Below are positions 45,037 through 53,589 of a stretch of 64,000 bases of DNA, in pieces; the stretch's first letter is position 1; each line of letters opens with the position of its first letter. The stretch covers positions 2,108,001 to 2,172,000 of the forward strand of contig NZ_CP107799.1 of NCBI RefSeq assembly GCF_041431135.1. Direction: 5' to 3'. Source of the stretch: Streptomyces sp. NBC_00554. GTDB lineage: Bacteria > Actinomycetota > Actinomycetes > Streptomycetales > Streptomycetaceae. The notes under the pieces were generated by a model. That model did not search any database. It saw only the letters and a list, made by a program, of their open reading frames with translations, and was not told where the DNA came from. A program made the translations under genes and the position numbers.

Positions 45037-45789
45037 GTGCCTTCGAGGAATTTCGTACTCAGGGGCGCCGCACCGCAGGACGCGGCAGTGCGGGTGCTGA
45101 TCATTCCGCATGCCGGTGCCGGGGCGTCGAGCGGTCTGGCCTTCGCGGAGCACGCTCCGGCCGAGTGGCTGGTGGCGACGGCCCGGCTGCCGGGGAGGGA
45201 GTCGCGCATCCGGGAGGGCGTCCCGGAGCTGCCCGGCCTGGTGGCGGACATCGTGGCGACGGTCCGTTCGCTGCCCGGTACGGCCCCGCTGATCGTCGTC
45301 GGAGTGTGTTCCGGCGCGGTCGTCGGCCTGGAGGCGGTGCGCGAACTTCAGCGTGACGGCAGCGGCCATGTGGTGGGCCTCGTGGTCGTCTCGCAGTGGG
45401 CAGTCACCGAGAAGCCCGATCCCGGGCGCCGTCTGCTGCGCGACACGGACGACACGGATCAAGTGCTGGACATTCTCCAGGAGTTCGGCGGCGTCCCGGA
45501 ATCCGTCTCGGCCAACGAGGAGATGCTCAAGCTCGTTCTGCCGGGAATCGTGGCGGACATCCGTGCCGTCGAGGACTACTCGTCGGATCCGGACCCGCTC
45601 CTCACCTGCCCGCTCCTCACCGTGTTCGGGGACGAGGACCACCTGTGTCCCGAGGAACGGACCGCCGGCTGGTCCCTGTTCAGCGAGAACACCCGCACCG
45701 CCTGGGTGCCCGGCGGTCACATGCTGCTGACGGAGAACCCCGCCGTGGTGGTGGACGCCCTTGCCGGCAATCTCGACCAGTTCGCGTGA
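45037..45789 (+). CDS. Type II thioesterase with Cys at the nucleophile position
   Basis: A 250-residue alpha/beta hydrolase of the GrsT/RifR type, which usually clears misprimed carriers. The opening IIPHAGAGASSG and the late Asp (TVFGDEDHLCP) and His (VPGGHMLLTE) are typical. The nucleophile elbow, normally GHSMG, reads GVCSGA, putting Cys91 where Ser is expected. Cys-type elbows are known in some integral thioesterase domains that cyclise or form strained rings, so it might act in product release because no TE domain exists in the assembly line. The GTG at 45037 is four bases after the peptidase stop. Confidence 0.87.
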   Translation: MPSRNFVLRGAAPQDAAVRVLIIPHAGAGASSGLAFAEHAPAEWLVATARLPGRESRIREGVPELPGLVADIVATVRSLPGTAPLIVVGVCSGAVVGLEAVRELQRDGSGHVVGLVVVSQWAVTEKPDPGRRLLRDTDDTDQVLDILQEFGGVPESVSANEEMLKLVLPGIVADIRAVEDYSSDPDPLLTCPLLTVFGDEDHLCPEERTAGWSLFSENTRTAWVPGGHMLLTENPAVVVDALAGNLDQFA

Positions 45790-45800
45790 GGACTACTTGG

Positions 45801-47735
45801 ATGACGACTGCGCCATTGGATTCCCACCACCGGATCGACGCCCTCCTGCTGGAGCGGTGGGACCGTGACCCGGCTCTCCCCGCGCTCGTGTCCGGCGACA
45901 CCGTGCTCACCATGGGCGAGTTGAAGGAACGGGTCCTGCGTGCCGCGGCCGCGCTGCGCGCGCGGGGTGTGGGGCCCGGGGACCGCGTCGTCGTCTACCA
46001 CGAGCGGTCCGTCGACTTCGTGGTGGCCATGCTGGGCGTGGTGTTCGCGGGCGCCGCCCATGCGGCGATCGACGTGAACGACCCACTGCGGCGCACGCTC
46101 CGTACGATCGACGACTGCGCACCCCGGGCCCTGATGACCAGCCCCGCGCTGCGCTCGCGGTTCAGTGGGATGCCGGGCTTCGTGGTGGTCACGGACGAGG
46201 AGTACGCCGTACGACGGCCGACGCCCCCTGCGCCGCCGGTGACCGCGTCGGGCGAGGACCCCGCGGTCGTCATCTACACCTCCGGTTCCACCGGCCGCCC
46301 CAAGGCCTCGCTGATCAGTCATCGCGCGCTCGTCTCACGGCTGATGGCCCTGCAGTCCACGCACCGCATGGACGAGCACGACCGGATGATCCACCACACG
46401 GTGTGCAGCTTCGACATGTATCTCTGCGAGCTGTACTGGCCGTTGCTGGCGGGGGCCGCCGTCGTCATCGCGGCACCGGGCCGCCAACGCGACGCCGACT
46501 ATCTCGCCGCGCTGATCCGGGACCACCGGATCACGACGTTCTACTGCGTCGTGTCCCTGCTCGAACTCTTTCTGCTGACACGTGACCCGGCGGAACGGTA
46601 CGACGGCATCCGGCAGGTGCTCACCGGCGGGGAGTCGCTCAGCCCCGAGCTGGTCAAGCGCTTCCACGCACGTTCCACCGCCTCGCTCACCAATCTGTAC
46701 GGCCCCAGCGAGTGCACCATCTACTGCACCGCCTGGGTGTGCCCGCGCGATCCCGACCTGGACACCGTGCTGATCGGATCCGCCATCCAGGACACCGAGT
46801 TGTGGATCCTCGACGAGGCGGGCGCTCCGGTCGCCTATGGGGAACCGGGCGAGCTCCACATCGGCGGCGCCGGCCTCGCGCTGGGCTATCTGCACCGGCC
46901 CGAACTCACGGCGGAACGCTTCATCACCTCCCCGGCGTTGAGCCCGGACAGCCGGCTCTACCGGTCCGGTGACCTGGTCAGAGCCCGTCCCGACGGCGCT
47001 CTCGAGTTCCTGGGCCGCGTGGACCGCCAGGTGAAGATCCGGGGCATCCGTATCGAGCTCGGGGAGATCGAGGCAACCGCGGTGCGCTGCGCGGGAGTTC
47101 GGCAGGCGGCGGTCGTCGCCCACGGCTCGGGGTACGAGAAGCGGCTGGCCGCGTATGTGGTGGCCGAGGAGGGCGCGGAGTCACTGGGGCTGCCCTCGGC
47201 CGTACGTCAAACCTTGCGCACCTGGCTTCCGCCCTACATGGTGCCGACGGCCATCGAGGCGGTCGACAGCCTGCCCCTGACGGCCAACGGCAAGCTGGAC
47301 CGGCTGCTCCTCGAGGACTGGACGGCGCAGCGGGCGGCCGTTCCCGTGCCTGCGACCGGTCCCGTGCCTGCGGCCGTTCCCATGCCTGCGGCGGTGGCGC
47401 ACGGCACGGTCGGGGCGGCCGCCGGTGCGGACGTCTCCACGGTCACGGTGGTAGCCGGTGCGTCCGTGGAGACCGTCGTGGCCGAGGTGTGGTGCGAGGC
47501 GCTCGGGACCCCCGGCATCGGCCCCGACGACGACTTCTTCGACCTGGGCGGCGACTCGTTCAAGGTGGTCCAGGTGGTCGAGAGTCTGCGCCACCGGCTG
47601 GGGGCGGACATTCCGCTGGCGGCGCTGCTGCACGAGCCGACGGTGGCCGGTTTCGCCGCGGAACTGCGGCGCCTCATGGACATGGATACGGACATGGCCA
47701 CCCATACGGATACGGATCAGGAGCCCGCGAGTTGA
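45801..47735 (+). CDS. Stand-alone NRPS adenylation-PCP didomain protein
   Basis: A 644-residue protein that activates and carries one amino acid for the condensation domains encoded upstream. The adenylation core motifs are A3 YTSGSTGRPKAS, A5 NLYGPSECTIYC, A7 YRSGDLV, A8 GRVDRQVKIRGIRIELGEIE and A10 LPLTANGKLDR. The A4 region SFDMYLCELYW retains the Asp that contacts the alpha-amino group, so an alpha-amino acid is likely. I cannot name it from the pocket. An unusually long Ala-Val-Pro linker (about 515-555) leads to the PCP (about 560-625, Ser586 in LGGDSFKVV). Expressing A in trans to C-PCP-C is an uncommon split. Confidence 0.92.
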   Translation: MTTAPLDSHHRIDALLLERWDRDPALPALVSGDTVLTMGELKERVLRAAAALRARGVGPGDRVVVYHERSVDFVVAMLGVVFAGAAHAAIDVNDPLRRTLRTIDDCAPRALMTSPALRSRFSGMPGFVVVTDEEYAVRRPTPPAPPVTASGEDPAVVIYTSGSTGRPKASLISHRALVSRLMALQSTHRMDEHDRMIHHTVCSFDMYLCELYWPLLAGAAVVIAAPGRQRDADYLAALIRDHRITTFYCVVSLLELFLLTRDPAERYDGIRQVLTGGESLSPELVKRFHARSTASLTNLYGPSECTIYCTAWVCPRDPDLDTVLIGSAIQDTELWILDEAGAPVAYGEPGELHIGGAGLALGYLHRPELTAERFITSPALSPDSRLYRSGDLVRARPDGALEFLGRVDRQVKIRGIRIELGEIEATAVRCAGVRQAAVVAHGSGYEKRLAAYVVAEEGAESLGLPSAVRQTLRTWLPPYMVPTAIEAVDSLPLTANGKLDRLLLEDWTAQRAAVPVPATGPVPAAVPMPAAVAHGTVGAAAGADVSTVTVVAGASVETVVAEVWCEALGTPGIGPDDDFFDLGGDSFKVVQVVESLRHRLGADIPLAALLHEPTVAGFAAELRRLMDMDTDMATHTDTDQEPAS

Positions 47736-48949
47736 ACCCTTTGGGAAGCACCCCCGGCCCCCGCCCCGGGCGTCCCGGCCTCATCCGTTCCTTCGCCGAT
47801 CTCACCTCCGAGCGGTTCGACCGGGGGCGTCCCGTGGTCACGCTCTTCAGCGGTGGCCTGGACAGCAGCTATCTCCTCCACCGGCTGGCGAAGGCCGGCT
47901 TCACCGACATCCACGCGGTGAGCGTCGACCTGGGCGCCGGTGAGGACCCGGACGATCTGCGGCTCGTGACCGATCGGCTCTCCGTACGTCTTCATGTCGT
48001 CGACGGGCGGGAGTTGTTCGCGGACGAGTACGTCCGCCCGGCGATCGCCGCGCAGGCCGTCTATCTGGACACGCATCCGGTCAGCTCGTCACTCAGCAGG
48101 CCCCTCATCGCGAAGCTGGCCATGGACATCGCGGTCGGCCTGGGCGCCTGGGGAGTGCTGCACACGGCCAACCGCTCGCAGAACACCCTGCGCAGACTCA
48201 ACGGGGCACTGGGACTGCTCGGTTATCAGGGCCACTACGGAAGCCCGTACGACCTCGACCCGGTGGACCGTGACCAGAAGGCCAGGGAGCTCGAGGAGAT
48301 CGGGCTCTTCCACATGAGCAAACGGGTCGCCAGCATCGACGCGAACCTGTGGTGCCGGGAGTTCGAGTCCGGTGTGCTGGACGATCCCGAGGAGCACACC
48401 GTTCCGGAGCACCTGTACCGCTGGAGCGTGCGGGAGGACGGGATCCCGGACGAGACGGTCGAGATCGGTTTCGCCGAGGGTGTGCCCGTCTCCGTCGACG
48501 GCACGCGCCTCCCGCTGCATCTGCTGGTCACCGCGCTCAACCGCCGGGCCGGCGCCCATGGAATCGGCCGCTACAGCGGGCTCGAACATCTCCCCGGCGG
48601 TCAGAAGGTGCTCGAACTCCGCGAGATGCCTGCCGCCGCACTGCTCCTGAAGACCTACCGCCACCTGGAGACGGCGACGCTGGACGCGGAGACCATCCGG
48701 GAGAAGATGCACATCGAACAGATCTGGGTGCGCGAGGCGCTCGAAGGGCGCTGGTTCGGGGAACTGCGGCAGGCGAGCCAGTCGTTCGTGGACTCCTGTG
48801 CCGCCCGGGTGACGGGAACCGTACGTTGGCGCCTGCGGCCGGGCTCGGCGGAGACGCAGTCCATCGTCGCCGCCTCTCCGCGCTATGTGCGCAGCCGCGA
48901 GGACTGGGAAAGGGAGTCGATCCGCGCCGACGGTTCGTACGGTCTGTAG
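47732..48949 (+). CDS. Diverged argininosuccinate synthase homologue
   Basis: A 405-residue N-type ATP pyrophosphatase-fold ligase homologous over its whole length to argininosuccinate synthase, which adenylates citrulline and joins aspartate. Matching blocks are the P loop FSGGLDSSYLLHRL (about 40), SSSLSRPLIAKLAMDIA (about 115), SIDANLWCREFESGVLDDP (about 200), ETVEIGFAEGVPV and a C-terminal VTGTVRWRLRPG. The segment after RPLIAK, which in true enzymes contains GKGNDQVRFE and contacts the substrates, reads ANRSQNTLRRL, so specificity has probably changed. The TTG start overlaps the A-PCP stop (TTGA) behind AGGAG. Confidence 0.85.
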   Translation: MNPLGSTPGPRPGRPGLIRSFADLTSERFDRGRPVVTLFSGGLDSSYLLHRLAKAGFTDIHAVSVDLGAGEDPDDLRLVTDRLSVRLHVVDGRELFADEYVRPAIAAQAVYLDTHPVSSSLSRPLIAKLAMDIAVGLGAWGVLHTANRSQNTLRRLNGALGLLGYQGHYGSPYDLDPVDRDQKARELEEIGLFHMSKRVASIDANLWCREFESGVLDDPEEHTVPEHLYRWSVREDGIPDETVEIGFAEGVPVSVDGTRLPLHLLVTALNRRAGAHGIGRYSGLEHLPGGQKVLELREMPAAALLLKTYRHLETATLDAETIREKMHIEQIWVREALEGRWFGELRQASQSFVDSCAARVTGTVRWRLRPGSAETQSIVAASPRYVRSREDWERESIRADGSYGL

Positions 48950-49000
48950 GCCTCGGCGCCCCTAGGTCTCGGCGCTCCTAGGCCAGGTCTCGGCGCCCGC
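48950..49000. repeat. Short imperfect tandem repeat
   Basis: Two 16-bp units of the form tctcggcgcYcctag and a partial third lie directly after the stop of the argininosuccinate synthase-like gene. CCTAGG palindromes sit at the unit junctions. There is no evident function beyond possible termination. Confidence 0.5.
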
Positions 49001-49011
49001 CCGGCGTTGTC

Positions 49012-49024
49012 AGTGGTCGCCACT
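49012..49024. promoter_or_regulatory. Perfect short palindrome upstream of the SWIM/VWA/MoxR operon
   Basis: AGTGG-TCG-CCACT is a perfect 5-bp-arm inverted repeat about 65 bp upstream of the first gene of the four-gene operon. It could be an operator or part of the promoter; this is weak evidence by itself. Confidence 0.35.
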
Positions 49025-49087
49025 ATGTTCATTCGTGCCCCGCCGTTGTGACGGGGAAGTCCCCACGGGTGCATAGGAGATGGTGCG

Positions 49088-51040
49088 TTGTCAGCTTGGG
49101 AGAGGTCGAGCACGGCACGGGTGACCGCACCCGCACGACCGCGCAAGCTCGCCAAGGTCCCGTTCGTCGAACTGGCCGACGGACGCTTGCAGGGCGTGGT
49201 GTCCAGCGGCTCGGACATCGAGCGGGTCTACGTCTCGTCGGTCGCCGCCGGTGACTACGCGTTCGCCTGCAGCACCAACAACAACCGGCCCTGCGGCGGC
49301 GCGCGGGGCGGGTTCTGCAACCACATCCGGGCGCTGATCACCGAGGCGGTGCTCCAGTACGGCGCCGAGCGCGTCGCCCGCTATCTGAGGGTCGAGACCG
49401 TGAGCGGGGAGCCGAGCGCGCTGACGATAGCCGCCGACATGAGCAGCGCCCGTCCGCCGCAGGGAGACACCAAGGCAGCGGCTCCCGTCTTCAGCCGGTT
49501 CCTGCGCCACCTGGCCTACCTGGAACTCGCCCCGACCACCGCGCCGTTGCCGGAGATGCAGTGGTTCCCGCCGACCAGGGTGACGACGGTGGGTACGCCC
49601 CCGCGCGAGCTCGGTCCGACCGCGGGCGAGCACGTCGACCCGTCCTCCGAAACCGGAGACGGGCCGGACGGGCTCGACGAAGCGCTGACGGCCGTGGACG
49701 CCTTCGACCGGGCTCTCGTCGCCGGGCTGCTCCGCCCCCAGCCCGCCCAGGTGGCCGGACTGACGGAGCTGGCCCACTCGGTCGCGGGCACACCGCTCGC
49801 TTCCCGGGTCTCCGAAGCGGCCGAGAAGGCGGCGTCCGGAGTCGCGAGCGAGGACCACTTCGTCGCCCTCGCCGCCGCCCGCACCGCACTCCTCGGCTCC
49901 GTCCACGACTCCCTCGCGAGCCGTCTCGACGAGGTGACCGGGCGTACCCGCGGCGAGGTGACACCCCCGGCGCCCGCCGAACGGCAGGCCGCGAACCTGC
50001 TCGCCGCCGCCCGCTCCTGGCTGTCCGATCTCGCACGCACAGGCTGGCAGGGCATCGACCACGAGGTGGTCTCGGGGGCGGCGCAGGTCGTCTCCGCGAT
50101 GCTGCCCGACCCGGCCCTGCGCCGCCTGGCGACCCTTCTCGACGGGTTCTCCGCCGAACTCGCCGCGTCCTGCCCCGGCGCGACCCTGGAAAGGATCCCG
50201 GCCCGCCGCTGGGGCGACCTCTGGTCGCGGGCGATGCTCCTGACCCTGCCCGGCGCCGCCGCCGCGCCCCCGACCGGCACCGCCACCGGCCGCCTGCTGC
50301 CCCTCGGCGTCGACCTCCAGGAACACGCGACCTCCGCGCAGGCCCAGGTCCACGCGGTGTTCGAGCCCGCCGACGGCACCGCGCCCCGCCTGGTGCGCGC
50401 CTGCGTCTCGGTGCCGAAACCGGACACCGTCGTCGGAGCCGGTGTCTGGCAGCTGCTCCGACCTCACATGTCACTGCTGGCGGCCGTCAGTGAAGGCCGC
50501 TCGATGGGCCTCACCGGTATGCCGGTCACCGCCGAGGGCGACCTGGTCTGGAGCGACGAGCACGCCCGCCCGGGTGAGCCCGCCGACGCCTTCGTCACCG
50601 CCCGCGTCGCCCTGCCGACCGCCACCGACACGGCGACGGCACCGCTGGACCGGCACCCGGCGCGCATCGCCCTGCCGGTGTTCCTGGAGGGCTACAGCAT
50701 CGACAAGGACAAGGGTGCACACGGCGGCAGCATCCTCACCTTCACCGTCGCCGGACAACCCCTCGCCGTCGACACCGACCGCATCCCGGCCGCCGGACCA
50801 CTGACGCCGGAAGCCGTCGCGGGGTCGAGCGCCTGTATCGGCCTGCTCCGCTGGGACGCCGGGAGGTATCGCGTCCAGCCGCTCGCCGTCGAGACGACCG
50901 TGCGGAAGAAGGCCCTCGCGATCCACGCCGGGGCGTGGGCCGGAGGCACGACCGACAAGGCCGCCGTCAAGGCCGAGAAGGCCGCCACCGATGCCGTCAC
51001 GGTGTTGCGCGAGCGCGCGGGAAGGCTGCTGCGGAAATGA
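49088..51040 (+). CDS. SWIM zinc finger family protein (YehQ-like)
   Basis: A 650-residue soluble protein. Near the N-terminus (about residues 60-82) is a C-x7-C-x7-C-x-H arrangement (FACSTNNNRPC followed by GGFCNHIRAL), a SWIM-type zinc site that can bind nucleic acid or protein. The remainder is alanine-rich and mainly helical, without membrane segments. It is the first gene of an operon with VWA, MoxR ATPase and DUF5682 genes, the composition of the E. coli yehQPLM set. The TTG at 49088 lies eight bases after AGGAG; GTG 49121 is an alternative. Its stop overlaps the VWA start (ATGA). The biochemical role is unknown. Confidence 0.72.
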   Translation: MSAWERSSTARVTAPARPRKLAKVPFVELADGRLQGVVSSGSDIERVYVSSVAAGDYAFACSTNNNRPCGGARGGFCNHIRALITEAVLQYGAERVARYLRVETVSGEPSALTIAADMSSARPPQGDTKAAAPVFSRFLRHLAYLELAPTTAPLPEMQWFPPTRVTTVGTPPRELGPTAGEHVDPSSETGDGPDGLDEALTAVDAFDRALVAGLLRPQPAQVAGLTELAHSVAGTPLASRVSEAAEKAASGVASEDHFVALAAARTALLGSVHDSLASRLDEVTGRTRGEVTPPAPAERQAANLLAAARSWLSDLARTGWQGIDHEVVSGAAQVVSAMLPDPALRRLATLLDGFSAELAASCPGATLERIPARRWGDLWSRAMLLTLPGAAAAPPTGTATGRLLPLGVDLQEHATSAQAQVHAVFEPADGTAPRLVRACVSVPKPDTVVGAGVWQLLRPHMSLLAAVSEGRSMGLTGMPVTAEGDLVWSDEHARPGEPADAFVTARVALPTATDTATAPLDRHPARIALPVFLEGYSIDKDKGAHGGSILTFTVAGQPLAVDTDRIPAAGPLTPEAVAGSSACIGLLRWDAGRYRVQPLAVETTVRKKALAIHAGAWAGGTTDKAAVKAEKAATDAVTVLRERAGRLLRK

Positions 51041-52416
51041 CCGAGCAGACGACCGAACACACACCCCGGGCGGACTCCGAGGAGAACCGCCGGCAGATCC
51101 AGTACTGGCGGCTCCTCGCCCGCCTCTTCGACCACGAGGAGCAGCCCGCCCTGGAATCGGGGAGCCTCGCCGTCGTCGAGGACCTAGGTCTGCCGCCCGC
51201 GTTGCTGGACCCGGGGGCCTCCATCGACTCGATCGTGCAGCGCCATCCGGAGCTGGCCGCCGAGTTCGACGGTCTGATGGCGCCAGAGCCCGACGGCGTC
51301 GACGCCGGTGCCCGCGACCGGGCCGCCGAAGTACGGCGCGCGGCACTGGTGTCGAAGGTGCTGCTCAACGTCTTCGCCTCCGGTTCCGGCACGGTCACCG
51401 CCGGGCAGCTGGCCCGCTGGCAGTCCGACGCGGGATGGCTGGAGCGCGCGCTCGGCTGCCGGCCAGGCGAGCTGCGCGGCGGCCGCGCGGGCGGAGGCGC
51501 CGGAGCGGGCAGCATGCTGATCCCGGGTTTCGGCCCCGAACTTGGCGCCATCGAGGCCGATCTCGTCAAGCGGATGCACCTGCGCGAGGTGCTGGCCGAC
51601 CCCAAGCTCGCCGCGCAGCTGACCCCGAGCATGTCGCTGATCGAGCAGCTGCTGCGGGACAAGAGCAACCTCTCCGGCGTCGCCCTGGCCAACGCCAAGT
51701 CCTTGATCCGCCGTTTCGTCGACGACGTCGCCGAAGTGCTCCGCACCCAGGTGGAGAAGGCCACGGCGGGCGACCTGGACCGCTCCGTCCCGCCCAAGCG
51801 GGTGTTCCGCAATCTCGACCTCGACCGCACGATCTGGAAGAACCTCACCAACTGGAGCCCGGAGGAGGAGCGGTTGTACGTCGACCGGCTCTACTACCGG
51901 CACACCGCCCGCAAGACGATGCCCCAGCGGCTGATCGTCGTCGTGGACCAGTCGGGTTCGATGGTCGACTCGATGGTGAACTGCACGATCCTGGCGTCGA
52001 TCTTCGCCGGGCTGCCGAAGGTCGACGTCCACCTGATCGCGTACGACACACAGGCGCTCGACCTCACGCCCTGGGTGCACGACCCCTTCGAGACCCTGCT
52101 GCGCACCAAACTCGGCGGCGGCAACGACGGGCCCGTCGCGATGGCCATGGCCCGACCGAAGATCACGGAGCCGCGGAACACCGTGATGGTGTGGATCTCG
52201 GACTTCTACGAATTCGACCGCTCCCAGCCACTGTTCGAGGGCATCGAGGCGGTTCACCGCTCCGGGGTGAAGTTCATCCCGGTCGGATCGGTGACCAGCT
52301 CGGGCCGCCAGGAGGTCAACCCCTGGTTCCGTGAGCGCTTCAAGACCCTCGGCACGCCGGTGCTCTCCGGACACATCCGCAAGCTCGTCCACGAGCTCAA
52401 GACGTTTCTCGCCTAG
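51037..52416 (+). CDS. VWA domain-containing protein (YehP-like)
   Basis: A 459-residue cytoplasmic protein. A helical N-terminal region (about 1-290) precedes a von Willebrand A domain (about 298-455). The metal-ion-dependent adhesion site is complete at its first motif: DQSGS at residues 304-308. The later GGGNDGPVAMAMA and MVWISDFYEFD segments supply the remaining positions. VWA proteins paired with MoxR ATPases act as substrate or target adaptors, as in cobalt/magnesium chelatases and Rubisco activases. It is coupled to the upstream SWIM gene by an ATGA overlap. Confidence 0.87.
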   Translation: MTEQTTEHTPRADSEENRRQIQYWRLLARLFDHEEQPALESGSLAVVEDLGLPPALLDPGASIDSIVQRHPELAAEFDGLMAPEPDGVDAGARDRAAEVRRAALVSKVLLNVFASGSGTVTAGQLARWQSDAGWLERALGCRPGELRGGRAGGGAGAGSMLIPGFGPELGAIEADLVKRMHLREVLADPKLAAQLTPSMSLIEQLLRDKSNLSGVALANAKSLIRRFVDDVAEVLRTQVEKATAGDLDRSVPPKRVFRNLDLDRTIWKNLTNWSPEEERLYVDRLYYRHTARKTMPQRLIVVVDQSGSMVDSMVNCTILASIFAGLPKVDVHLIAYDTQALDLTPWVHDPFETLLRTKLGGGNDGPVAMAMARPKITEPRNTVMVWISDFYEFDRSQPLFEGIEAVHRSGVKFIPVGSVTSSGRQEVNPWFRERFKTLGTPVLSGHIRKLVHELKTFLA

Positions 52417-52476
52417 CACTTCACACGCCTCAGACGCGTCACGCCCATGACTTTTCACGCCCAGAAAGGCCCTTGC

Positions 52477-53589
52477 ATGTCCGAGCTGTTGCGCGCCCCC
52501 GCCGAGATCAAGTACGCCGAGGAGCTGGACTGGCTGGAGTCCGTCGACGACAACCCCAAGCCCTTCTCCTGGCGGCTGTCGCCGAAGATGATCCGGCTGT
52601 TCATCCTGGGTTCCGAGCGCTCCGACGGCCTGGACCGGGAGGTCGCGCAGAAGTGGTTCGGCGACCGCAGTCTCGTCGAGCGCTCCATCGTCACACTGGC
52701 CTCCGACCGCGGTCTGCTGCTCATCGGCGACCCCGGCACCGGCAAGAGCTGGCTGGCCGAGCTGCTGGCCGCCGCGATCAGCCGTAACTCCACGCTGGTC
52801 GTGCAGGGGACGGCCGGTACGACCGAGGACCACATCAAGTACTCCTGGAACGTGTCCATGGTGATCGCCAAGGGCCAGTCGCGGGAGTCGATGATCCCCT
52901 CGCCGATCATGACCGCGATGGAGACCGGCGCGATCGGCCGTTTCGAGGAACTCACCCGCTCCACCAGCGACGTCCAGGACGCGCTGATCTCGATCCTGTC
53001 CGAGAAGTACGTCTCGGTTCCCGAACTCGACAGCGACAGCATCGTCTTCGCCAAGCCCGGTTTCTCGATCATCGCCACCGCCAACAGCCGCGACCGGGGC
53101 GTCAACGACCTGTCGTCGGCGCTCAAGCGCCGCTTCAACTTCGTCCGCATCCCGGTGGTGACGAACAAGAAGAGCGAGGCGGAGATCGTCCGCTTCCGCA
53201 CCGAGGAACTGCTGCGCCGCCACCAGATCGAGCTGGAGGTGCCGCCGACGCTGCTCGACGTGCTGCTGCAGAGCTTCGCCGACCTGCGCGCCTCGGCGTC
53301 CGCGGCCGGCAGTGACGACGAGAAGCTGGAGTCGGCGCTGTCCACCGCCGAGCAGATCGGGGTGCTCGAGGACGCGATCCTGCACGGCAACTTCTTCGGC
53401 GAACGCGCCCTGACCGCCCGTGCGCTGGCCTCCTCGCTCGTCGGGTCGCTGGCCCGGCGCGAACCCGAGGACCTGGCCATCCTCAACAAGTACCTGCACG
53501 GTGTCGTCGAGCCGCGCAGCAAGGAAGAGGGCGGCTCCTGGCCGGAATTCCTGGAGGGCGGCCGCGACGCGATCGCCACCCTGTCATGA
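52477..53589 (+). CDS. MoxR-type AAA+ ATPase (YehL-like)
   Basis: A 370-residue AAA+ ATPase of the helix-2-insert MoxR clade. Walker A is GDPGTGKS (about 84-91), the pre-sensor region reads TSDVQDALISILSEKYVSVP, sensor 1 is SIIATANSRDRGVNDL and the arginine-finger segment is ALKRRFNFVRIP. It should form a hexameric motor that, with the VWA protein, remodels or loads cofactor onto a target. The ATG at 52477 follows AGAAAGG; ATG 52447 is an in-frame alternative with a poorer site. Its stop overlaps the DUF5682 start. Confidence 0.9.
   Translation: MSELLRAPAEIKYAEELDWLESVDDNPKPFSWRLSPKMIRLFILGSERSDGLDREVAQKWFGDRSLVERSIVTLASDRGLLLIGDPGTGKSWLAELLAAAISRNSTLVVQGTAGTTEDHIKYSWNVSMVIAKGQSRESMIPSPIMTAMETGAIGRFEELTRSTSDVQDALISILSEKYVSVPELDSDSIVFAKPGFSIIATANSRDRGVNDLSSALKRRFNFVRIPVVTNKKSEAEIVRFRTEELLRRHQIELEVPPTLLDVLLQSFADLRASASAAGSDDEKLESALSTAEQIGVLEDAILHGNFFGERALTARALASSLVGSLARREPEDLAILNKYLHGVVEPRSKEEGGSWPEFLEGGRDAIATLS

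Noticed and set aside
33459..49036. Shared string ttcattcgtg upstream of the exporter and upstream of the SWIM operon as a common regulatory site
   Set aside because: It is only ten bases, unsymmetrical and differently placed relative to the starts; chance is the simpler explanation.
49080..49124. 14-codon leader peptide (ATG at 49080) before the SWIM-family gene
   Set aside because: AGGAG abuts this ATG directly, with no spacing for ribosome binding. The same site fits the TTG at 49088 better.
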